A DNA stretch of 12,935 nt from Acanthamoeba lenticulata. Its lineage: Eukaryota > Discosea > Longamoebia > Acanthamoebidae. A program made the position numbers and the translations under genes. The stretch covers positions 1-12,935 of the forward strand of contig NAVB01004858.1 in the NCBI GenBank assembly GCA_002179805.1, in the 5' to 3' direction. This document shows, piece after piece, positions 7,464 through 12,935 of this stretch; within the stretch, counting starts at the first letter, position 1; every line of letters begins with the position of its first letter. A model generated the notes under the pieces. It did not search any database. It saw only the letters and a list, made by a program, of their open reading frames with translations, and was not told the DNA's origin.

Positions 7464-9797
7464 ATGAACAAGATGGAGGAGGACCAACGCCCGGTGCCGG
7501 AAGTGCTCATTCGACCCGATGTGAGCACGCTGAAATACTCGCCGGTGCAGTCGCTCGAGTCGATCGCACAAGAGGTTGGGCTTCGTGTGGAGGAGTTGAT
7601 CAAAATGGACGCTAACGAAAACGCCTACGGCACGCCGGAAGAGGTCAAGCAGGCCATCGTCGACTCCTTTTCCAAGCTACACATCTATCCCGGTGGGTCG
7701 TCCTCCTCTTCCACCTGCTGTCCAAGTGTGCGCCTCTGACCACTGTTCCGGCGCACTCAGACCCGGACCAAGCGCTGCTGAAGGAGGCTCTCGTTCGCAC
7801 ACTTCACCCCAACTTCAAGCCTCACCAGATCGTGTGCGGCGCTGGTTCGCCCCACTTCGTTCTTCATTCTTCGCTTTCGTTCTTTTAGGTCCTGATGTCC
7901 AAACTGTGTTCCGCACCGCAAACACGGTGGATGTCGTATGTGCAGGCTCCGATGACATCCTGGACATGATCACACGTTTGCTGAGCCCCAAGGTCATCCT
8001 CACCAGCACGCCCACCTTTGGCATGTACTCCTTCCTGGCCAAGGTGGCCGCCGCCCGCGTGGTCGACGTACCCCGCAAGGTGCGCCGCCATCGACGAACA
8101 ACAACTCGCTGCAAAAATCTCAAGCACGCGCGCGTTGGTGATGCATCATTGGCAGCCGGTCACGTTCGATCTGGACGTTGACGCGATGGTGGCGGCGATC
8201 CGCGAGCACGATGTGCCGCTCGTGTTCGTGCCCTCGCCCAACAACCCGACGGGCAACGTGATGAGCGAGGACGACGTGCGGCGGCTCTGCAGCGAGCGCT
8301 GCGTGGTGGTCGTCGACGAGGCCTACATCGAGTTTGCCGGCGACGGCCTGGCTTCCTTTGCCGACGGGCCGCTGCCTAGCGAATTCCCCAACCTGCTCGT
8401 TTGCCGCACCTTTAGCAAGTGGGCCGGTCTGGCCGGGGTGCGCGTGGGCTACGCCGTCTGCTCCAGCGCCAAGCTCGTACGCGGCCCAGCCCTGGACCGT
8501 TGCTGGTTTTTTGTCGACCGCTTGAGCCTGACCACAGCCGCGCGGCTGCACAGGTCGAGGGCATGATGGCCCTCAAGCAGCCCTACAACATCAGCATCCC
8601 GGCCGACGCAGGTACTGGGTGTTTGCTGACGTGGCATGATGACGTGGCCGTGCTGACGTGGCACAGCGTCACGGGCGGCCCTGGCGCACAGGGAGAAGAT
8701 CATGAAGACGGTCCGCCTGCTGACCGAAGAGAAGGAACGCTTGTTCGGGCTGCTCTCGGCGCCTCTCTTCCGGCCCTATTTGCGCCCGGTCCCGTCCAGG
8801 GCCAACTTTGTGCTGTGCGAGGTGTTGCCCGCGGCGGCTCGGACGGCGGTCGAGGTGGCCAAGGGCCTGCGCCAGCGCGGCATCCTCATCCGCTACTTTG
8901 GGAGCCAAGGCGGCGCCCTCCAGAACTACATCCGCATCTCGGCCTCGCTGCCGGCCCACACCGAGCGCGTCGTCCACGCCCTGGCCCAGCTCCTCACGCC
9001 GCCTCCCTCGTCGTCGTCGTCCACGGCCATCGTCGACGTGCTGGGTGACGACCGGCCCGAGGCCCTCCTGTTCGATATGGACGGCGTGCTGGCCGACGTC
9101 TCGGCCTCGTACCGCCAGGCCATCGTCCTCACCGGTGCGTCTTCCCTTGTCCGCCTGCTGGCGTTTTGAGGCCTGACGGCTGGCGCGGACAGCGGCCTTT
9201 TTCGGGGTCGAGGTCACGGGCGAGGACGTGGCACGGGCCAAGGCCGCCGGCGACGCCAACAACGACTGGAAGCTCACGCGGCGCCTCCTCGAGCAGGCCC
9301 TGCCGCCCGGCGCCGAGGTGCCCAGCCTCGAGGCCGTCACGGCCAAGTTCGAGGAGTTTTACCAGGGCACGCCCGAGCGCGCCGGCCTGTGGACCACCGA
9401 GCGGCTCATCGTCGACCGTGCCCTGCTCGAGAAGCTCGCCGCCAAGCGCCCGCTGGCCGTCGTTACCGGCCGGCCGCGCGCCGACGCGCGCAAGTTCTTG
9501 GAGCAGCACAGCATCGCGCCCTACTTCAAGGCGGTCGTGTGCATGGAGGACACGCCCCGGCCCAAGCCCGACCCGGCGCCCGTGCGGCTGGCCCTCGAGC
9601 AGCTGGGCGTCTCGCGCGCCGTGCTCATCGGCGACACGGTGGACGACATGCGCGCGGCCACGCGGGCTGGCGTACGCGGCCTCGGCGTCGTGGCTCCAGG
9701 ATGCGAGAGCAAGGTCGAGGCCGAGTGGGCCCTCCTCCTCGGCGCGGGGGCGTCTCTCGTGCTGGAGAGCGCCCTGGAAGAGCTCCTCCTCTTGTAG
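7464..9797 (+). CDS. Fusion: histidinol-phosphate aminotransferase + HAD-family phosphatase
   Basis: Seven exons (7464-7692, 7761-7844, 7946-8079, 8156-8476, 8554-8611, 8667-9134, 9193-9797) join in phase to 632 residues. The N-terminal ~385 residues are a class II PLP aminotransferase of HisC type, which converts imidazole acetol phosphate plus glutamate to histidinol phosphate. Visible features are DANENAYGTP, YPDPDQ, NNPTGN (N179), DEAYIEF (D203, Y206), TFSKWAGLAGVRVGY (PLP lysine K237), LKQPYN and IRISASLP near the domain end. A short Pro/Ser linker (PPPSSSSS) leads to a HAD domain. Its motif I is FDMDGVL (nucleophile D412, acid/base D414), motif II has T523 in AVVTGRP, motif III has K556 (KPDP), and motif IV is GDTVDD (D579, D582, D583). 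All residues needed for phosphatase activity are present. The inferred job of the HAD domain is histidinol-phosphate phosphatase, the next step in histidine synthesis. The fusion is seen; the substrate is inferred. Confidence 0.94.
8627..8662 (+). repeat. Three TGACGTGGC repeats inside a HisC-HAD intron
   Basis: Identical nine-base copies lie at 8627-8635, 8640-8648 and 8654-8662, spaced 13 and 14 bases apart, in the 55-base intron 8612-8666. TGACGTGG matches the bZIP/UPRE-type ACGT core. This may be a regulatory cluster or a simple duplication. Confidence 0.6.
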
Positions 9798-9869
9798 CCC
9801 AAAAACAAAACCACCACTTTCTTTCTTTCTTGATCCAAACCATTTCCTACGAAGAAGATGATCATCTTT
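9798..9869. other. Convergent 3' gap between HisC-HAD and metallophosphoesterase genes
   Basis: Only 72 bases hold both transcript ends, so the two 3' UTRs are short or overlap. The stretch contains an A/C-rich run and (TTTC)n at about 9820-9830. No AATAAA was seen. Confidence 0.4.
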
Positions 9870-10991
9870 TCAAGCCTGAGGAACGAGCGTGAAGATGGCC
9901 ACTTCCGGGTGGCACAGGAGGAGGCCGGGTAGCAGGCGGGCCAGGCCGGACGTGACGTAGAGCGGCGTTGGCGGCGCCTCGGCCCGCGAGGGGATGTCAA
10001 TCCAGCCGTAGGAGAGGCTCCAGTCCTTGATCGCGTCGGCCCCAGGGATGTGGCGCCGTATGAAGGCCGGGAGACGGGGGACGACGAGCGGCCACAACTG
10101 CCGCAGGCCAGGCGGGAGGCACGACGTGCCGCCGTGCGTGTGTCCGGCCAGCATCAGATCGGCGCCCCACTGCCCGAGGTGGTGCGCGCTGTCTGGGTTG
10201 TGCGTCAGGACGAGCCTTGTCGTTCTGAAGAGGTTATGATCATCGTCCCCTTCATGAAGCTGTGTGGTGCGATGCAGCGGCGAGAGCACATGCTCAGGAT
10301 GATATTCCCGTTTCAGGTCACCGACGCCCACCACCTCGAGCCACTCGTTGACCGGCGACACGCTTTCGTTGATGAGAACGGTCACGTTAGCGGCGGCGAA
10401 GCCCTCCAAGACGAGACGCTTCGATTCGGGCTTCTGGTAGTCGTGGTTCCCCAAGATGGCCACTGCGCCGTGCTTGGCCGCGCGAGTGAGCCGTGGCAGC
10501 CATTTGCGGCCAAGCTCGGTCGCGTCCTCTGGCCAGTGATCCACATAGTCGCCCGTAAGAACGACCAAGTCAACCTTCTCACGCTCGACCATTCGCACGG
10601 CTTGCTCGAGGATGTCGTCGCTGGTTCCGATGTACGTCGAGCGGTTGTCGTTGAAGTGCAGATCGCTCAGCTGGGCGATGGTGAGACCGTCCAGCGAAGG
10701 GTGAAGCTTGCTTACCGGCACGTTAAACCGGCGCAGCTCCACCTTCACCTGTGGCGGAGGTCGGATGCCAACGAGCACAATCGGCCACAAAACCATGTAG
10801 AAGACGATGGCGCCCACCAGGGCCAATGCGGCAATGACGAAGCCTCGCCGCTTTCCTTCCGTAGGGTTTGCGGCAGGGGAACGACAATCATCAGCGTCTG
10901 GTTGGCTATCTGTGCACTTGCCCTCACCGGCAGCTTGTGTTCGTCGGGCGCGCATGCTGGTGAAGTGCAGGCCCTGGAGTGAAGCGTTCAC
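9870..10991 (-). CDS. Membrane-anchored calcineurin-like metallophosphoesterase
   Basis: Intronless, 373 residues, stop TGA at 9870-9872. One N-terminal transmembrane helix (about residues 51-75) follows a polar cytosolic leader and a KRR cluster. The catalytic domain then has the complete dimetal phosphoesterase motif series: SDLH (D110, H112), GDYVDH (D148), GNHD (N182, H183), THNPD (H264) and GHTHGG (H284, H286). These residues coordinate two metal ions and hydrolyse phosphomono- or diesters. The layout of a single TM helix followed by this domain resembles the YaeI/YkuE type of bacterial metallophosphoesterase, acting on lipid or nucleotide phosphates, but the substrate cannot be read from the sequence. 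ATG codons at 10991 and 10955 (Met1 and Met13) are both possible starts; I keep the longer. It converges with HisC-HAD across 72 bases. The lack of introns is unusual beside its neighbours. Confidence 0.92.
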   Translation of the reverse strand: MNASLQGLHFTSMRARRTQAAGEGKCTDSQPDADDCRSPAANPTEGKRRGFVIAALALVGAIVFYMVLWPIVLVGIRPPPQVKVELRRFNVPVSKLHPSLDGLTIAQLSDLHFNDNRSTYIGTSDDILEQAVRMVEREKVDLVVLTGDYVDHWPEDATELGRKWLPRLTRAAKHGAVAILGNHDYQKPESKRLVLEGFAAANVTVLINESVSPVNEWLEVVGVGDLKREYHPEHVLSPLHRTTQLHEGDDDHNLFRTTRLVLTHNPDSAHHLGQWGADLMLAGHTHGGTSCLPPGLRQLWPLVVPRLPAFIRRHIPGADAIKDWSLSYGWIDIPSRAEAPPTPLYVTSGLARLLPGLLLCHPEVAIFTLVPQA

Positions 10992-11113
10992 ACAGTGCTC
11001 AACTGGGCCGCCACGTTGCCTACTCCAAATTGCACAATTTCAACTATTTTGGCGGGGAGGTGCAGCCCACGGAAGCCTCCGCTTGCTTTATCGGCTTGGC
11101 CCGCGCCAACAAC

Positions 11114-11131
11114 CACTTCAGACATGAAGTG
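11114..11131. repeat. Inverted repeat, 7-base arms, 4-base loop
   Basis: CACTTCA (11114-11120) and TGAAGTG (11125-11131) are perfect inverted arms around GACA. The repeat directly abuts the 28-base palindrome that starts at 11132. Confidence 0.75.
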
Positions 11132-11159
11132 CACCTCTCATTATCGATAATGAGAGGTG
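11132..11159. repeat. Perfect 28-base palindrome
   Basis: The half-site CACCTCTCATTATC (11132-11145) is followed immediately by its exact reverse complement to 11159, with ATCGAT at the centre. It lies between the stop of the lysozyme-like gene (11226) and the start of the metallophosphoesterase gene (10991), both on the minus strand. It could be a 3' UTR hairpin of the former, a dyad protein-binding site upstream of the latter, or a footprint of a mobile element. Confidence 0.9.
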
Positions 11160-11225
11160 GCCATTATTGGGGTCTCAAGTACACTTTTATTATTGTTTGG
11201 CGAGGGCGCTCCAGGGGCTAACGGC

Positions 11226-11850
11226 TCAGCAGCAGCCGCAGACACCGCAGGTGGACCACAGGCGGAAGGTGCGGCCACCCCAGCCCCAGACCTTGATGGC
11301 GCACTCCAGGTTGCTCTGGAAGTCGCACGGAGCGCGGCCGCCCGAGCTGCAAGGTGGAAAGAATGGCAAATCATGAACATCATAAAAATAACCAATCAAA
11401 ATAGAGAAGAATAAAACCAATCTTCTTGAAGCGCAAAAGAGAGAGAGAGAGAGAGAGGACGAACCAGGAAGCCCAGTTGCGGTCGTTGATCTGCCAGAGG
11501 CCGACGTCGTAGCTGCCATCGCGGTTGTGGTTGGCGGCGTGGAGGTTACCGCCGCTCTCGTGGCGGGCAATGCACTCACAGCACGACTGGCTCCAGCCGC
11601 TGTACTGCCTGCAGGCGGAAGCAATGTCCACGTGCGAGGGCGAGGTGCCGCACGGGCAGCCGGGGCAATCGTTGGACGGGCAGTTGCCCTGCGTGTGCGC
11701 GCAATCGGAGTGTGAGCCGTCACCCCGCTCGATTAAAAAAAGGATGTTGAGGAGAGGGTGCAAACGTACGCCACAGGTGTTGGCGAGGATGGCCGGAAGG
11801 GCGACAAGGACGAAGAGGCCGCAGAGGGCGAAGAGGGTGGTGAGCTTCAT
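11226..11850 (-). CDS. Secreted Cys-rich lysozyme-like protein
   Basis: Three exons (11770-11850, 11465-11688, 11226-11346) give a 141-residue protein. A clear signal peptide covers about residues 1-23 (MKLTTLFALCGLFVLVALPA), so it is secreted or sent to the phagosome. The mature part has 16 Cys. The core reads CIARHESGGNLHAANHNRDG and then SYDVGLWQINDRNW. Glu71 and Asp88 are 17 residues apart, the same spacing as catalytic Glu35 and Asp52 of hen egg-white lysozyme, and the aligned NRNTDGSTDYGILQIN segment is similar. A Cys-rich N-terminal insert (CPSNDCPGCPCG) and a C-terminal CGVCGCC are not typical of c-type lysozymes. Peptidoglycan cleavage in a bacteria-eating cell is the likely role; a transglycosylase-type relative is possible. 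Intron 1 could instead end at 11728, adding 13 residues, but would then be only 42 bases. The exon 2 donor GTTCGT creates Cys102 across the junction. Confidence 0.82.
11439..11457. repeat. (GA)n microsatellite in lysozyme-like gene intron 2
   Basis: About nine GA units. On the transcribed minus strand this is a CT run just inside the 5' splice site of the intron 11347-11464. Confidence 0.85.
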
Positions 11851-12156
11851 GGCGGTGAGTGGTGGGTACGAAAAGAGCTGCTGGCCCGCAGCTTGGCCGT
11901 TATAAAAATTAAAGGTTGTGGTCAACTCCGTCGTGGTGGCCACTGCCGAAGCGGTTTCTCGTGCCGACACTGTCAACAGGCTGCGGAAAGTGCGACTGAA
12001 CCTTCTACCCCTTCATCACGCGCCCCACAACCTTAGGGACGTGATCATTGGCGCAGGCTGTGGAAACGTTGTCCCACATCTCCTCCTCTTCTTCCGCCTA
12101 AACCACCCACGAGAAAGAATAAGCAGAAGAAGAAGAGGTTGTGGTTGTCGTGGAGC
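11851..12156. promoter_or_regulatory. Lysozyme-like gene upstream region and 3' flank of the next gene
   Basis: No gene seen in these 306 bases. An AT-rich core (TATAAAAATTAAA at 11901-11913 on the plus strand) sits about 50 bases before the lysozyme ATG and may be its core promoter, although TATAAAA is in the opposite orientation. The part from about 12080 to 12140 is TC- then GAA-rich and probably belongs to the 3' end of the gene to the right. Confidence 0.35.
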
Positions 12157-12893
12157 TCAAACGTGTTCGGGCTGACCCGGCTTCTTCTTCCCGAGCAGGG
12201 ATCGCAAAGACAAGTGGAGGTGGGGCAGGTGGTGATGATGGTGCGACTTGTTGTCACTGCTCGTGGCGGTGGCGGCGCTATTGCTGCTGCTCGTGACGTC
12301 GATGCTGGCCCGCACGCGGCTGTCGTCGCTCTCGCCAGCGGGCCGCGCGCGTCGCTCGACCCCGGACGAGGACACGGACGTCGCCGCCGGCAGCGCCGGG
12401 ACGGCGAGCTGCGTGCGGGTCTGGGCCTTGTGTCGGTCCTGCTCGTCCGAGTGGCTGCGCCACCGGTTGCGTCGTCGGCTCTCCTCCCACCGCTCCAGCT
12501 CGCGCTGCTCGCGCTCCCGCCGCTCGCGGAGGGCGCGCTCGTCCTCCTCGCGGCTCAGCTTGTCCGGCGGGTAGGGGAACACCGGCACGAAGCGCTGGTG
12601 GTGGGCCGACGAGGGCGTCACCAGGCTCACCTTCTCGCCCGCCTTGGTCAGGAAGGCCCCCATGTACAGCGGCCACTGGTCCACGTCGGGAAAAATCTGA
12701 AGCAGGCGGGTGACGTCAGCACAGTGGATGAAGAAGATGAAGACAGTGAGGATGGAGATGAAGAGGAAGGAGATAGAAGCGTACGATGGGGTCGTGGACC
12801 ATGCGAAAGTTCTTGAAGAAGATGCAGTAGGGGTACGTCTGGTAGCGTGATCGGTCGGACACCGCGAGGCGGCTGTTCTTGGCCTCCACCACC
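12157..12893 (-). CDS. Unrecognised protein, C-terminal part (5' end outside window)
   Basis: Two exons are supported, 12785-12893 and 12157-12696, with an 88-base intron. An acceptor TAG at 12894-12896 shows that a further intron and exon lie beyond the window edge. The visible 215 residues begin with a globular-looking part (RYQTYPYCIFFKNFRMVHDP, DVDQWPLYMGAFLTKAGEKV). Then comes a strongly charged helical stretch (REEDERALRERREREQRELE) that could form a coiled coil or single alpha helix. Then comes a low-complexity Ser/Thr/Ala-rich segment with a run of His (HHHHHLPHLHL), and a basic end (LRSLLGKKK). I cannot name the family. The N-terminal part looks conserved in character, while the tail looks disordered. 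The stop is TGA at 12157-12159. Confidence 0.7.
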
Positions 12894-12935
12894 CTACGGT
12901 TTCAATAATGTCAAAAATGTATATTTTATATATAG

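Noticed and set aside
10050..10982. 310-codon plus-strand open frame opposite the metallophosphoesterase
   Set aside because: The minus strand carries all phosphoesterase motifs in order; the plus frame has no recognisable domain and is a shadow.
11728..11769. Alternative 42-base first intron of the lysozyme-like gene
   Set aside because: In phase, but far shorter than the 55-114 bases seen for other introns here; the 81-base version (11689-11769) is preferred.
12278..12816. Long open frames on the plus strand opposite the last gene
   Set aside because: They mirror the GC-rich minus-strand coding exon, are low complexity (Arg/Ser or Ala/Val), and cross its intron without splice logic.
1..12935. 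CRISPR arrays, insertion sequences, phage genes or biosynthetic clusters
   Set aside because: None seen; the window is spliced eukaryotic nuclear DNA with no direct-repeat arrays, transposase motifs or terminal repeats around an ORF.

Overview
The window looks like GC-rich nuclear DNA from a free-living protist, most likely an Acanthamoeba-type amoebozoan. The reasons are the dense short introns (about 55 to 114 bases, GT..AG), the very short intergenic gaps with genes on both strands, a mitochondrial alternative oxidase, a eukaryotic tRNA-Ala, and a secreted bacteriolytic-type enzyme expected of a bacteria-eating cell. The organism is inferred from gene content and style; no species marker is present.

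Layout from left to right: (1) 1-1576 (+), the 3' part of an unrecognised multi-pass membrane protein, six exons visible. (2) 1840-2766 (+), an intronless protein made of about five tandem SAP-like helical modules with a basic, Ser-rich and acidic tail, preceded by a promoter region with CRE, E2F-like and CCAAT motifs. (3) 3062-3134 (+), tRNA-Ala(TGC). (4) about 3190-3773 (+), a 5'-truncated short-chain dehydrogenase-like remnant whose frame is broken at successive TGA triplets. (5) 4089-5488 (+), alternative oxidase, five exons. (6) 5630-7284 (-), a YIPF1/2-type Yip1-domain Golgi/ER membrane protein, nine exons. (7) 7464-9797 (+), a seven-exon fusion of histidinol-phosphate aminotransferase and a HAD-family phosphatase. 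(8) 9870-10991 (-), an intronless membrane-anchored metallophosphoesterase. (9) 11226-11850 (-), a small secreted Cys-rich lysozyme-like protein, three exons. (10) 12157-12893 (-), the 3' end of an unrecognised gene with a charged helical tail.

The genes do not form an operon and mostly serve unrelated functions. Two pairs converge (AOX/YIPF with a 141-base gap; HisC-HAD/metallophosphoesterase with a 72-base gap), and one pair diverges from a 179-base shared promoter (YIPF and HisC-HAD). The most interesting items are the HisC-HAD fusion, which may join two consecutive steps of histidine synthesis; the lysozyme-like protein with the c-type Glu/Asp spacing; the dehydrogenase remnant with repeated TGA frame breaks; the SAP-module array; and a perfect 28-base palindrome in the gap after the lysozyme gene.

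All exon borders below were worked out by eye from reading frame, phase and GT/AG sites, without transcript data.
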